A DNA stretch of 64,000 nt from Magicicada septendecula (lineage: Eukaryota; Arthropoda; Insecta; Hemiptera; Cicadidae), in assembly GCA_034769895.1 (NCBI GenBank), contig CM068372.1:233200843-233264842 (forward strand), in the 5' to 3' direction. This document shows positions 11,167-22,285 of the stretch, one piece after another. A model generated the notes under the pieces. That model was not told the origin of the DNA and did no database searches. It was given only the letters and a program-made list of their open reading frames with translations. Within the stretch, counting starts at the first letter, position 1; each line of letters starts with the position of its first letter. A program made the translations under genes and the position numbers.

Positions 11167-12486
11167 TTAACTTTCTGACACTGTTTCATAATATTTTTTC
11201 AAAGAAGACTGGTTGTAAGTCCCTTTTATTTTCTTGGTTGTTATCTCACTTATGACATAGGTATTGTTTTGGTTGTCCTTTACAATGAGATAGGGTCCAT
11301 TGTACAATAACAGCAATTTCTTTGTGATTCCCTCTCTGGAACTTGGTAACTCTCGGTTCCGTATTAGCACCTTTTCTCCTTCATGATACCGGATTGCTTT
11401 CGGTTGAATTCTGTGATATTTAGCCTTTTTCTTTTCTATTTGCTCCGTTATCTTGCTATAGAATCTAGCGTTATCGAATTGGTATACTGGATTGGTGGGG
11501 AAATTGACAAGTTCTTCTATGGCTCGAGGTGGTGGCCTTCCGTACATGATGGTGTAAGGGGTATCCTTAATGGATTCGTGATAAGCGAGATTTATGAAAT
11601 TTTCTGTGGCTTCGAGGTATTCACTCCACTTACGTTGCTGATCGTGGCAGTATGTACGAAGAATCCTCCCCACTTCACGGAGCACTATTTCAGCTGGGTT
11701 GCTGTTCGGGTGGTAAATTGAAGTCTTGTATGTTCGGATGCCCAGATCCATCAATGTGTCTTTCCATCGTCTTCCCCGGAATTGAGTACCATGGTCAGTG
11801 ATAATATTCGTGGGACTCACCACCTCTGTAATGTACCTCTGTGTGATAATGTTCAATACTTTGTTTGTAGTAGCACGGTTGATAGGGTATAATTTTACAA
11901 ATTTTGTGTAATGGTCCATGATAATGACTATGAACTTGTGCTGCTTTCTACCTCCGCTTCGTGGCATAGGTCCACATATGTCTAAGAAGACTCGTTCTAG
12001 TTTATTAGCAGAAGTTATTGGTTGCATTACCCCTTCTTTCTTGTCGTTGTTGCATTTAACAAGTTGGCATATGTGACAGCTTCTTATGGTCTTCCTTACC
12101 CTCCGGTTAATGTCTTTCAGATAGGTGTGCTCTTCTAATGCTTTTGTCACCTTCAGTGCTCCCATGTGTCCGTATCTGAGGTGGTATTCCATTATGATCT
12201 CAGCTTCGGTTCCTTTAGGTATTATCAGTTTCCATGTATTCTGGTTGGGTTTAGTTTTAATAAATAAAATATCTTCATGTAAACAGTAGAAATGTGTGGC
12301 TCTTTCTTCTTGTTGGTTCAGCCTCTCTCGGATTTGATTTAATTTCTTATCCTCCTTCTGGTGTTGTTTCACTTTATTCAATATCACTTCTAGGTCGGAT
12401 CTACCTTTCATAATATTAAATACTTTTACTATGGTCTCCTTCTCTCCATCGAAGGTTTGCTGTTCTGTATTGATTCGAGATAGCAC
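11167..12486 (-). CDS. Gypsy-A copy 2 integrase region
   Basis: 439-residue frame, nearly identical to the copy 1 integrase, with the same H2C2 module, DDE core and GPY module. It follows the copy 2 protease-RT-RNase H region on the minus strand. Near-identity with copy 1 shows the duplication is recent or still subject to exchange between the copies. Confidence 0.88.
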   Translation of the reverse strand: MLSRINTEQQTFDGEKETIVKVFNIMKGRSDLEVILNKVKQHQKEDKKLNQIRERLNQQEERATHFYCLHEDILFIKTKPNQNTWKLIIPKGTEAEIIMEYHLRYGHMGALKVTKALEEHTYLKDINRRVRKTIRSCHICQLVKCNNDKKEGVMQPITSANKLERVFLDICGPMPRSGGRKQHKFIVIIMDHYTKFVKLYPINRATTNKVLNIITQRYITEVVSPTNIITDHGTQFRGRRWKDTLMDLGIRTYKTSIYHPNSNPAEIVLREVGRILRTYCHDQQRKWSEYLEATENFINLAYHESIKDTPYTIMYGRPPPRAIEELVNFPTNPVYQFDNARFYSKITEQIEKKKAKYHRIQPKAIRYHEGEKVLIRNRELPSSREGITKKLLLLYNGPYLIVKDNQNNTYVISEITTKKIKGTYNQSSLKKYYETVSES

Positions 12487-12532
12487 ATCAGCTGCTGTGT
12501 TTTTACTGCCAGGGATATACTCCCAGTTGATG

Positions 12533-14566
12533 TTATATTCTTGGAGAGCAAGAATCCATCTGGTTTAATCGACCATGGCTGAGCTTGCAGTTCTTCAAGG
12601 AGGAAATAGACTTATGGTCGGCGCGCACTGTGATAGGATATCCAAGAATATAAGTTCAAAATTTTCCACAAGAAAAGACCACACTCAACAGTTCTTTTTC
12701 GGTTACATGATAATTGCGCTCACACTGGTTTAACGTTCTGCTGGCGAAACTTATTACTTGGTGGTTTCCATTCTTGTCCTCTTGGTAAAGCACCGATCCC
12801 AAGCTAATGTCGCTTGCGTCGCAGTTCATGTAAAAGGGTCTATTGAAATCGGGGTGGTTTAACATGATTGTATTGAGGAAGTGTTTTTTAATGGTGTTGA
12901 AAATCGTTTCCTGTTCTGAGCCCCACATCCACTTGGTTTTGGATGACAGCTGTGGTGATAGTTTAGTAGTCAGCTCAGAATAATTTTGCTGAAATTTTCT
13001 GTAGTAGTTACAGATGCCCAGGAACGACTGTAACTGTTTCTTATTTTTAGGGGTAGGGAAACGTTGAATAGCATCTACTTTGTCGATTGATGGTGTTATA
13101 CCTTGTCGTGACAGGTTGAATCCAAGGAATTGGACTTCTGCTGCTATCAGCATTGACTTCTCTAATTTTAATGTTACATTGTTGATGGATAATTTTTCTA
13201 GTACTCTCTCTACTCTCATACAATGCTCCTCCTAATTGGATGAAGTGATCAGTAGATCATCGACGTACACAGTTGTATAGTTCATAGTTTCAGGACCCAG
13301 TATCTGGTCCATGCAGCGGACAAATATTGCTACTGAGTTTACCAGCCCAAAAGGTAGTCGCTTGAACTGGTAGTTCCTGCCTTCAAATATGAACGCTACG
13401 TATTTTCTACTGGCTGGGTGCAATTCTACTTGCCAGTACCCGCAAACTGTATCCCAGGTACTGATAAATTGAGTCCCATGAAACTTTTTGAGGATCTCCT
13501 CAATTTCACCAGGAGATGTCCTGTCGTTGATTAGGATCTTATTTATTTCTCGGGCATCGAGACATAGGCATACCCTTCCATCCTTCTTGGTAACAGCTAC
13601 TATAGGACTGGTGTACTGCGAACAACTATACTCAATTATATCTTCCTCCAGCATTTTACTAATTTCTGTGCGCACTGCTTCCTTTGCTGCATACGCTATC
13701 GGGTAAGATTTTTTATTAAAATTGGCCACTTCTTTGAATTTCAACTCGCACTGATACCCCCGTACCTTTCCTGGTTGGTCGGAAAATACATGTCGGTATT
13801 TGTTATAAATTCTTATTAATTTCTCCACCTCTTGATCCGTTAATGGATTCCCGTCTTGGGTTCCTCGAAACTGTCGGGTTTCCTCTAATTTCCGATTCCA
13901 TAGGATGTCATTGTTTATTTGACTGTCTGGCTTCACTTCCCACCTCCGGTCTGGTGAATCACAACTCGTTCTTATATTATATATTGTACTGATTGGTATG
14001 ACCCCCTTGCTGCCAGTTAATTCTGCTACCCATTCTCTGTCTTCATATTTCATGGTTACCTTTGATAGTCTCATATCGATAACTGCAGAGTACTTTCTCA
14101 GGATATCACAACCAATTAGAATTTCGAATGGTAAGTTGTGAGCAATTAAAAATATCATTGGCAGTGTCTCACCATTACTTATGACTTCTAGAGACACTTG
14201 TCTCTTAATGGTTTTGTTCTGCCTTCCAGTGGCTCCAATTAAAACAATGTTACTTACTGGTAACGTGGGTAAGCTGATCTTACTCTCTTTTTGAATTTTC
14301 TCATACATGTTCGTATCAATTAAAGACACGTTTGCACCTGTGTCAATCATAAATTTTACATTTACATTATATACCTTGGCGGTAACATAGGCAATTTTGT
14401 TATCCGGGTGCTTGATTAATGTGGAATTTTCTTCCATTAGCTCCTCGCGGATATTCTTCAGATAATGGTTCTGAATTATTATTATTGTGTCGTCATTAGT
14501 CTCGTCTGTCTGTCTTGTTAATAACCCAATAGATCGGATCAGTGACAGGTCCTGTGGTATTCTCAC
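12533..14566 (-). pseudogene. Gypsy-A copy 2 pol (protease, RT, RNase H), broken
   Basis: Counterpart of the copy 1 protease-RT-RNase H region, with the same DTGA protease signature, YVDD RT box and RNase H start. It is nearly identical at the nucleotide level but carries about one more break than copy 1, so it is treated as a recent fossil. Confidence 0.85.
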
Positions 14567-15621
14567 TGCCGCTGCTCGTTTAAATGTTGGGCGTTGCCTT
14601 CGGCGCGGTCCTCTGATCTGATGGGGTGATTATCCTCAGTGTTTTGCCTTCTCTCGATCGAGTGGTCATTGCGAGTTATTTGTTCTCGACTCCTTCTGTT
14701 TTCTTCAGCACTCCGGCTCCTCGGTCTTCTATAACCACGTCTCCCGTCGTTTCTACTCTCTGCATTTATATAGTTTACCCGTCGCCTGTATGTTTGATTC
14801 GGTATCGACTGGTTATTATTGTGGTATTGATTATTGGGCCTGTTATAACCGCCTCCGTTTTGGTTATTTCCCCTGTTGTAAGAATGGTTTGGATTGTTAT
14901 TGTTGTTGGGGTAATTCTGGTTATAATTTCTCGGGTAATTATTGTTGTTATTGTTGTTATTAAAACCTCGATAATTATTGGGGTTGGCTGGCGGATGATT
15001 GGCCGGTGTGTGGTTTCCTTGCGGCCCACTTGGTTGATTTCTGTTATCGTAATTTCTGTAGTTTGGTGTGTTCTTTTGTCGGTTCAACACATAATGTTTC
15101 TCCCGCTCATATTCCCCCAATAACGCGGCCATCTCTTGAATCGTCTTGATTCTTCCACTCAAACGGCTTTTTGTGATTTCCCCGTCGTAGTGGTATGCCA
15201 ATTGTGTCAACAGGCACTCTTCAGGGATGTTAGGTTCGAGGTTCCTCGCTATGCTTACCTTACCTAAAAAGTAGGCGGTTGGGGACTGTCCCAGGTAAGG
15301 GTCGAATCGGCCGTTGCTGATGTTATTTCTTACCACGTGCTGTGTCGCCTCCGACCAGTATTTATCCTTGAATAATTTTTTAAATTCACTAAAATTATGT
15401 ATATCTGGTCTCACAACCGTCCACCAATTGTCGTGAACTTCTTTGAACATGTCGTCGATCATGCCCTTGATTACTCTCCACCGTGTCTCCCTGGTTCGGG
15501 CTAAGTTCTCCTCTACTCGTTCTATGAATTCAATTGGGTTGCGTTTGTAATTTTTAAAGTTTATTGTTTCTCTATTTTCGCTACATGATATGTGTGAGCT
15601 CATGATTGGTCGGTCCTTCAA
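14563..15621 (-). CDS. Gypsy-A copy 2 Gag
   Basis: 352-residue frame matching copy 1 Gag apart from a few residues. It has the same Gag core, Asn-rich tract and Arg/Ser-rich tail, no CCHC knuckle, and the same 4-nt overlap with the pol frame. Confidence 0.8.
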   Translation of the reverse strand: MKDRPIMSSHISCSENRETINFKNYKRNPIEFIERVEENLARTRETRWRVIKGMIDDMFKEVHDNWWTVVRPDIHNFSEFKKLFKDKYWSEATQHVVRNNISNGRFDPYLGQSPTAYFLGKVSIARNLEPNIPEECLLTQLAYHYDGEITKSRLSGRIKTIQEMAALLGEYEREKHYVLNRQKNTPNYRNYDNRNQPSGPQGNHTPANHPPANPNNYRGFNNNNNNNNYPRNYNQNYPNNNNNPNHSYNRGNNQNGGGYNRPNNQYHNNNQSIPNQTYRRRVNYINAESRNDGRRGYRRPRSRSAEENRRSREQITRNDHSIERRQNTEDNHPIRSEDRAEGNAQHLNEQRQ

Positions 15622-15664
15622 TGCATTAATCTCTTCCTGTAGGCGTAGTTCTCTTGCCCTAAAT

Positions 15665-16546
15665 TCAGCTATTTTTCCCTTCTTGGGCGGTTGTGGTGTC
15701 CTTCACTTCACTTACTGAGGCATCCAATCTGCTATAGTTCTCTTCGACTCTGGTCTGTATTTGTTCTAATTTGTTGTTGGTTTCTTTTTGGAGTCCTTCA
15801 ACCCTCCTCTTACCTTCGCCTTCAACTTCATTCACCTTGATCAAAATTTCTTCTCGGACTTGCATCACTACTTCGCTGGTTTTCTCTATCTTCTCTTCCG
15901 TCTCTATCACAGTCTGTTTCAGTTCTTCTCTGTACTCCGTCAACTGTTGCTGTAATGTATCCTGGTTGTATTCAATTTTATCGTTCAGCGTTTCAATGTC
16001 CTTCTTCATTAGTCTCAAGGTTTCGCTGGTTTTCTCGTTACTCTTCTCTATATTTTCTCCTATCAGCTTATTCTCCTCTTTCATCTTCCGTTCTAAAGTT
16101 TCGATATTCTTTTTGTTACTCTCCTCATTCCTGTCGAATTTTTCGTTCAAGGACTCAAATTTCTTCTCCATCTTCTCATTATTTTTATCCATTTTTTCGT
16201 CCTGTTTCTTGAAATTGTCATTAATTAACTCAAATTTCTTATCTAATTTTTCACTGTCTTCCCTTCTTTGTTCTCTAGTTTCATCCTTCATCCTTTGAAA
16301 CATTTCAGTGGTTCTGTTATTCCCCTCCATTATAATTCTCATCAGATCGTCTAAATTCGTTCCTTCCGTGGTCCTGGTTGGCTCTGCTGGGGTTAATAAT
16401 TCTTCCACATCTTCCACTGAAGTTATTTCCTTTTCTTCCATTCTGGCACCTTTCTCGATCTCCTTTTCTGATCTTTTTGCTCCTTCTTCCGCCTCCTTCT
16501 CGCGTATCTTCGTCTGGTATCTCGTACCGTGTTTTGCCGGTTCCAT
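15665..16546 (-). CDS. Gypsy-A copy 2 upstream coiled-coil ORF
   Basis: 293 residues, identical in length to copy 1 (6160-7041) and with no residue difference seen by eye. Conservation of the full frame in both units supports a real product rather than a chance ORF, although the copies are too young for this to be strong evidence of selection. Confidence 0.7.
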   Translation of the reverse strand: MEPAKHGTRYQTKIREKEAEEGAKRSEKEIEKGARMEEKEITSVEDVEELLTPAEPTRTTEGTNLDDLMRIIMEGNNRTTEMFQRMKDETREQRREDSEKLDKKFELINDNFKKQDEKMDKNNEKMEKKFESLNEKFDRNEESNKKNIETLERKMKEENKLIGENIEKSNEKTSETLRLMKKDIETLNDKIEYNQDTLQQQLTEYREELKQTVIETEEKIEKTSEVVMQVREEILIKVNEVEGEGKRRVEGLQKETNNKLEQIQTRVEENYSRLDASVSEVKDTTTAQEGKNS

Positions 16547-16607
16547 TTCTGTAGTCGCCGCTAGAGTCTGTAAAGTTTAAAGGTATGTTTCCTTAACTAT
16601 CCTAGCC

Positions 16608-16625
16608 CTGCTAGTTGGCGCGCCA
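16608..16625 (-). other. Gypsy-A primer-binding site (copy 2)
   Basis: Same TGGCGCGCCA-led site as at 7103-7120, 9505 bp away. It marks the inner edge of the copy 2 5' LTR. Confidence 0.6.
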
Positions 16626-19617
16626 CTTTGTAATAAACTTTATTGGGGGTGTATTTAATGTAATAGGTGTTTCTGTAAGTCGTTCTCTCTTCCTATAGTA
16701 TATGTGTGAGTGTCGAGCGTTTGTTAACTCGCTCGTTGGGTGCGTGGTATAGTATGTGTGTACGATTGAAGCTATTAATAATTTCAATAAATTCCGTCAC
16801 TGTTATTTGCGTGTAGCAAGTCGAATTGTACCTTCTCTTACCATTTACGGGTAAACCGTATCTCTCACCGTTTGGTTTGAATAATGCCGCCTCGCCACCT
16901 GATTGGCGCACGCCTTTCTGCAGTATCGACTTGGCTAACGTCTTGTTTTGAGGTTTTCACTTCAATAAATTTTTATTTATTATCTTAATTTACTCGAATC
17001 AAACATACAGTGTTGAAGAATAAGAATATTTATTAACACTTTGATAGGTTTCAATTATTTAGTAGTACATTAATTTTATTTTTAGCACCTGCTATTACAG
17101 TTGCTCAGTTGGCATGCTCAGTTCCAATATTTTGTATACACACCGTCTTGACGGTTATCGTAGGTTTACAATTAAAATGGTTTTACTCAAAGGTGTTAAT
17201 AAGTCCTTTCGGCTACAGAAATATTTGACTACGGCTAAAATACACAAACTTATAATAATCCTTAATACTAGGTACACAAAAAAATCAATATTTTAATACA
17301 TTCGAGTGAGTAATCATCAATGAGATTTAGTAAAAAAATTTTGGTTAGGATTTGTCAATTAGAAATGTTTGTTAACTATTTATTATATCTCAATTTAAAT
17401 AATTATCGATTGATTAAAGTTCAAATAGTGATATTACCAATACCTTCAGTTCTAAATCAGAATAGTGATCAGTGAAGTGAAAATTGTGGTTTATTATTGT
17501 TGATAGAAAAATTTGGAATTCGTTTAATGGGATTATTGTTTATACTCATCAATTTTCGATGGAGCTTCTGCGATGCCGTCTTCTTCTTCCGGATGGATTC
17601 AGTAGTCTTCTATTCTTCGGAATCTCATTAATCTCGTCCAGACGGTTTTTCCGGTAAACTTCGGCCTCGTACTCGTTCTGCGATCGTCCGTCTTCTTGAA
17701 TTGAAGTAGGTCCTTATGATCTTCCTTCGGGATTAGTCGTCATCTATTCTTCCAGACGTCTTCTTGATTTCCTTGGGTAATTATGGGTTGTGAACAAATT
17801 TAATAAATAATATATTATCCAGGGTTCCCTGGGCTGCTATCATAATCTTCCTTTCCTTTGATTTTAGTTAAAATTCACTTATTTGGAATTAAATTTTGGG
17901 GTGAGAGCTACTCAATCCGCCCTCGGCGTCGGTCAATAATGGACTATCGAAAATCTAACGGTTTTTTGGCAATAAATTTCGGTTGCTATGGTTACCTAAT
18001 AAATTATGCTAATTCTCATTGGTCATTAATTTAAGTCATTGTTATGTTTTAATGTCTTATTTTAGTTTAATTTTACAAAATATCTTCAAATGAAGATTTC
18101 TATCTTATATTAATAGCTAGGTTTATTACATGAATACCATTGTTCATAATTTTTTATAAGGGTCATTTTCATATCCCTCATGGTCACTTTTGAGTAGCTA
18201 ATTACAGTTTTGTTAATTTTCATATTTATATTTTACATATATTTTATTCAAAATAGGCTGTTATCCATACATTTTGGTATTAGGAATACTTACTTAATTT
18301 GTTTAAACATTTGGTATACTCTGCTTCGATATTGGACTATTATTTGTTCTCAAATTTACTAAATTCTTATTTAACAGTTAAGCCTTGAGCCTAGATTTTA
18401 CTATGCTACTATCTAACATTTCTTAGTAGCTTCTTACCTTTACATTTGGTATTTTTAACACAATTTTTTAACAAAACAAGCAATAAACATTGGTGTTCCT
18501 AACTCCACCTCTTATTATAGTAATAAACATTTTCTTTACAGGTTCAAGCCTGAAATAACTTCTAACTACCTTTCTGCTCCCTTCTACTATCTGGTTCAAT
18601 TAACAACTCATTAAATTATATTGGTTCTTTTAAAACAGTAACAACATCCTTATTATACTAACATTAATTTATACTTTACACAATATATACTATGCCTCCA
18701 TTCCTTCACTAGAAAAAAAATGTCTATCGTTCTTGTTTGTCCTTCATTCCAATGCCTTAATTTCTATCTTATCCTATAATCCTTATTACCTATGGCTTAC
18801 TTTACTTACATTATAATAAGTTCCTCTTACTTACTAGTACAAAGTTTATCACTGGTCTTCCTGTTATTCTAATACAGTTTACTAATTAGAATACTTTTTG
18901 AAGTTCACCAACTACACTTTTTCCTTCATAGAAGGTTTTTTACTTATACGCTTTCACTCACTATGTGCAACATGCTATTACTACATGTCACCACTTTATA
19001 TTAATATACTCCTTCGTCCACTCACTTAATTATTCACTGGGTTGTTTATTGATGTTAGTATCATCATGGGGTTACTGATTACAATTGTTTATTTTATTTT
19101 CCCTTCACAAATGATCACTTTTGGTAATTAACTGTGGCCTTGATTTGCCTTAGGGTATGTTTACTAGTTTTGATTATATTCATCACTATTTATTAGGGTG
19201 TGTGTATTATTAATTCCCTTACTTATATTTATAAACACATTCCTTTATCAATAAAATATACATAATATTATTATCCTTCATTAACATTATTAACCTAGGT
19301 AAATCTCATCTACACTCTAATTACATTAGTTCATTTATTAACATACAGAATAATGGTCATTATTCGGGATTTACAATGTTCATTCTTAATGTCTTGATTA
19401 CATTTGGTTCTTAGCTTCTTCTTCATTGTTCCGTGGTTCCTTTTGTATTTATCCGATCTATTGTGTCAGGTCATTGTCAGTTTATCAGTCATTTGTCATT
19501 TGGGTTATTGGGTTATTGATCTCTGAGTTTATAAGTTTTTGCCTCTTATTCTTGTCTTCAGCTTCTTTAATTCATAGTTAATTATTGTGGATCTTTACTA
19601 CCTTATGTCATGTTACA
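16626..19617 (-). repeat. Gypsy-A third LTR, truncated at its outer side
   Basis: The 5' LTR of copy 2, matching 7121-10110. The match ends near 19617, where PLE-C sequence starts abruptly. It holds the same CCAAT and X-box pair (X-box 17982-17995) and the same purine-rich island near 17560-17780. About 3.0 kb of the LTR remains. Confidence 0.75.
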
Positions 19618-19640
19618 CAATATATTATTTTATCGGTGTA

Positions 19641-19968
19641 TTATTTGTTATTGTTCAGTATGTGTTCCTTTTCTATGGTGTGTATAAATATTTCGACTAG
19701 TATACCTGATATAGGGGAGCCCATGGGTAGTCCATCTGTTTGAGTGTAAAACATGTTATTGTGTGCGAAATAATTTTGATCAGTGATAATTTTTGTTAGA
19801 TGGATGATCTCTTTTATGTGTTTTTCAGGTGTGTTATTTATTTTTAGTAATTGTTCTAATGTAGTTATAGTTTCTTTTATGGGAACATTGGTGTAAAGGT
19901 TTGTTATGTCGAATGAAGCTAGTGTGGAATTGTGTGGAATGTGGACATGTTGAGTTTTATTCACTAGA
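19641..19968 (-). pseudogene. PLE-C RT fragment, minus strand
   Basis: Carries PLE RT motif A (SFDITNLYTN, with the catalytic Asp) and motif B (GLPMGSPISGILVEIF), ending soon after at the Gypsy-A LTR boundary. The open frame continues upstream into the inverted fragment, so its predicted start at 20108 has no meaning. Truncated at both ends. Confidence 0.8.
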
Positions 19969-20645
19969 ACAGATGGACTACCCATGGGCTCCCCTATATC
20001 AAATATACTAGCCGAAATATTCTTACATACCATAGAACAAGAACACATATTAAACAATAACAAATATACCAACAAAATAATATATTGGCACAGATACGTT
20101 GATGACATTTTACTCCTCTACAACGGCAACAAAAGACAAATAGAAATTTTCCACAAATACATTAACACTATACACCATAAATTAAAATTCACGCTTGAAA
20201 TAGAACTAAATAATAGCATAAACTTCTTAGACCTTACAATCACCAAAACAAACAATACACACACATACAAAATATACAGGAAACCCACCACATCAGACAT
20301 GGTCATACATAACTCATCCAACCACCCAACTCTACACAAACATGCAGCTTTCAACTACATGCTCCATAGGCTCACTTCAATACCCCTAAACACACATGAC
20401 TACCAAGAAGAATTAAACACAATCAAATATATAGCAGTCAAAAATGGATACAACCCCGATTTAATAAATAAACTACACAAACGCATCCTAAACACAAAAA
20501 GTAAAACACATCAGACCAACAGCACACAACCCAGTAAATACATAACACTTACATACTACAATTCCAATACGCACAAAATTGCAAACACATTTAGAAAACA
20601 TAATTATAAAGTAGCCTACAGAACCAAACAACGCCATGCACAATT
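19969..20645 (+). pseudogene. PLE-C RT fragment, plus strand
   Basis: RT from motif B (GLPMGSPISNILAEIF) through the catalytic YVDDILLLY box (about 20097-20123), the FLDLTI motif and the thumb (YRKPTTSD, SSNHPTLHKHAAF). The connector toward the endonuclease follows. The N-terminal half of RT and the GIY-YIG domain are missing. The open frame runs on to 20727 into non-PLE sequence. It resembles PLE-B more than PLE-A. Confidence 0.85.
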
Positions 20646-21255
20646 AGTGAAATTTTATAAATTTATTGTCCTTTCTTTTACACACTTTTATATTAAAATG
20701 TTCTTTCGTTATTTGACACAAAATTAATTTATTGTAGTTCAAAAATGTGCTTTGAAAATATCTTTAAATAAATGTTCTCTTTATTTAAACAGTGCTGTAA
20801 ATTTTTAACTGTTCAAAGTCTCCTTTTAAACAAAATTATATTTTAAATCAATGTTCTTTTACTTTCCACTTTAAAGTTTTATAATTTGATAACAAATTTA
20901 TTTAAATTTGGCTTCCCTGTTCTGTTGTCTTCATTGTCCTCCAGGTCGATGATCTCGATCCGGCCTCCAGCGATCCGTAGTCTTGGTACCACGTTCCAGC
21001 AACCACCTCCAGGAACTTCCTTGCTCTAGGTCTCCATATCCCAGCCGCTACGATCAGCAAAACGAAGCTCAGGAATAGTAGCCGACTCTCTTGAACTCCA
21101 TGTTGGTTTCCTGCTGACACTCGCTGCTATCACGACTCTAAGGGCCCAAGGACTGCCTGGAATTTATGTTAACAGGAATCGATGCCCACCGCGACCGCTT
21201 TCGCTGAGTACTGTATGACGAATTTCAGAGAGAGCAAAGAGAAGACTGACCACTG

Positions 21256-21304
21256 CTTTTATAATACAGCTTAATGTATGCCGCCGCGCTGCCGAATGAC
21301 GTCA
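21256..21304 (-). promoter_or_regulatory. CRE palindrome and TATA box
   Basis: On the minus strand TGACGTCA (21297-21304, a perfect CRE/ATF site) is followed about 33 bp downstream by TATAAAAG (21256-21263). A GAGA-type CTCTCTCT run lies near 21219-21226. The spacing fits a compact RNA polymerase II promoter firing leftward. Confidence 0.5.
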
Positions 21305-21382
21305 CTGCCGATATCCACGTAGGCGTATTTTCTGTATACTCCATTATATTCTGGAGCGGCCACATGCTCGCCGACTTCCTTG

Positions 21383-21400
21383 TTCTTGAAACTTCTAGAA
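21383..21400 (-). promoter_or_regulatory. Perfect four-unit heat-shock element
   Basis: TTCttGAAacTTCtaGAA: four alternating units with exact 2-nt spacing, the binding pattern for trimeric heat-shock factor. It lies about 120 bp upstream of the TATA box in the leftward direction, as in Hsp promoters. Confidence 0.6.
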
Positions 21401-21599
21401 CAATGCTTTATTAACATCGATTAGTTAATGATTGTTTTAATGTTTATTTTCTTCAGCAGTTTTTTTCTCGGTTATACTGTATTTGAAAAATTGTTGTTTA
21501 TATTTTATTCATTTATATTTTTTAGTAAATTTATAATTTTAAATAGATCGTCTTGTTTTGTTTTTATTTGGGTTTGTTCTTTAATTAATAAATTATTCT

Positions 21600-22218
21600 T
21601 ATTCTTTGTGTAAATGTTAAGATTTTCCCAAATATCCATTTTTTGACCTTTTTGTATGTTTTTAATTAATTTTATATTTTCAATGTTTGGAAATTGGTGG
21701 TTATTATTTAGACAATGTGTGGCTAAATTAGATTTATAAATATTTCATTTTAAATATGCATTACAGTGTTGAAGGAATCTATCTAGTAGTTTTTTCTTTG
21801 TCTGGCCCACGTAGAATTTATTGCAATCTGGACATTCTATTTTATATATTCCATTTTTATTGTGAGTATTGGATTTAGTTTTAGGTTTTATTTTATTAAA
21901 AATTATATTATCTGTATTATAAGATATTTTTAAATTAGTATCTTTAATTATTTTATTTTATTTTTCAGTTATATTTCCGTAATAAGTGAAGGTTGTATAT
22001 TTTATATTATTATTAATAGGTGAATTTCAAAATATAGTGTTCTTGGGAGTTTTATTAGTGATTTTATGTTTAATTTTATTTTCTAATTTATTAATAGTTT
22101 TTATTTTGTATCCATTTTGAACTGCTATATGTTGGATAATATTTCTTTCTTTGCTTCTTTCTGTGTTATTTAATGGGATCCTAAGCATTCGGTAAATCAT
22201 GGAATTAAATACTGCCAT
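21600..22218 (-). pseudogene. PLE-A connector and GIY-YIG endonuclease, decayed
   Basis: Minus-strand coding sequence after RT. A connector part reads over 22027-22218 (NNTERSKERNIIQHIAVQNGY). Around 21650-21860 lies the endonuclease core with ECPDCNKFYVGQTKKK and LATHCLNNNHQFPNIENI. The GIY-YIG domain nicks target DNA so the PLE can prime cDNA synthesis. Several stops or frame changes separate the pieces, so no continuous product is predicted. Confidence 0.75.
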
Positions 22219-22285
22219 TTTGTGTTGGGAGGATGATTAGAAGTATTTGGTATTACTAAATCAGTTTGAGAAGGTTTCCTGTATA

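Larger units (their letters stand above)
1..19617 (-). mobile_element. Gypsy-A tandem array (Ty3/gypsy LTR retrotransposon)
   Basis: Minus-strand LTR retrotransposon present as two units that share LTRs. The sequence at position 1 recurs at 9503 and again at 19008, a period of about 9.5 kb. The order on the minus strand is LTR, primer-binding site, coiled-coil ORF, gag, protease-RT-RNase H, integrase, LTR. The left end lies outside the window and the third LTR stops at 19617, where PLE sequence begins, so no target duplication can be read. By eye, about six differences separate the 1-1650 copy from 9503-11150, so the array is young (well under 1% divergence). Copy 1 looks nearly whole (about one break in pol). 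Copy 2 has about two. The clade within Ty3/gypsy is not determined. Confidence 0.9.
19618..20645. mobile_element. PLE-C: two opposed Penelope-like fragments
   Basis: 19618-19968 reads on the minus strand as Penelope-type RT (SFDITNLYTNVP, then DGLPMGSPIS). 19969-20645 reads on the plus strand from the same GLPMGSPIS block onward. The shared block appears as inverted repeats at about 19708-19740 and 19969-19998, so the two pieces are head-to-head with overlapping content. Inverted partial copies are typical of PLEs. The right end stops near 20645, where LTR-like DNA begins. No hammerhead motif was found in this piece. Confidence 0.85.
20646..21412 (-). other. LTR-like or promoter segment with heat-shock-type control region
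   Basis: Segment between two PLEs. On the minus strand it has a perfect HSE, a CRE palindrome, a TATA box, a GC-richer 300-nt stretch (about 20900-21240), then AT-rich DNA with AATAAA-like signals. That layout resembles an LTR (U3-R-U5) or a captured promoter. Its GC-rich end (GAACAGGGAAGCC, followed by an AT-rich run) resembles the block near 44870-44890. A 72-residue minus-strand ORF (20902-21120) has no recognisable domain and I do not call it. Confidence 0.45.

Noticed and set aside
20902-21120. 72-residue minus-strand ORF with a hydrophobic stretch
   Set aside because: Falls in the presumed untranslated part of the LTR-like promoter segment; no homology recognised.
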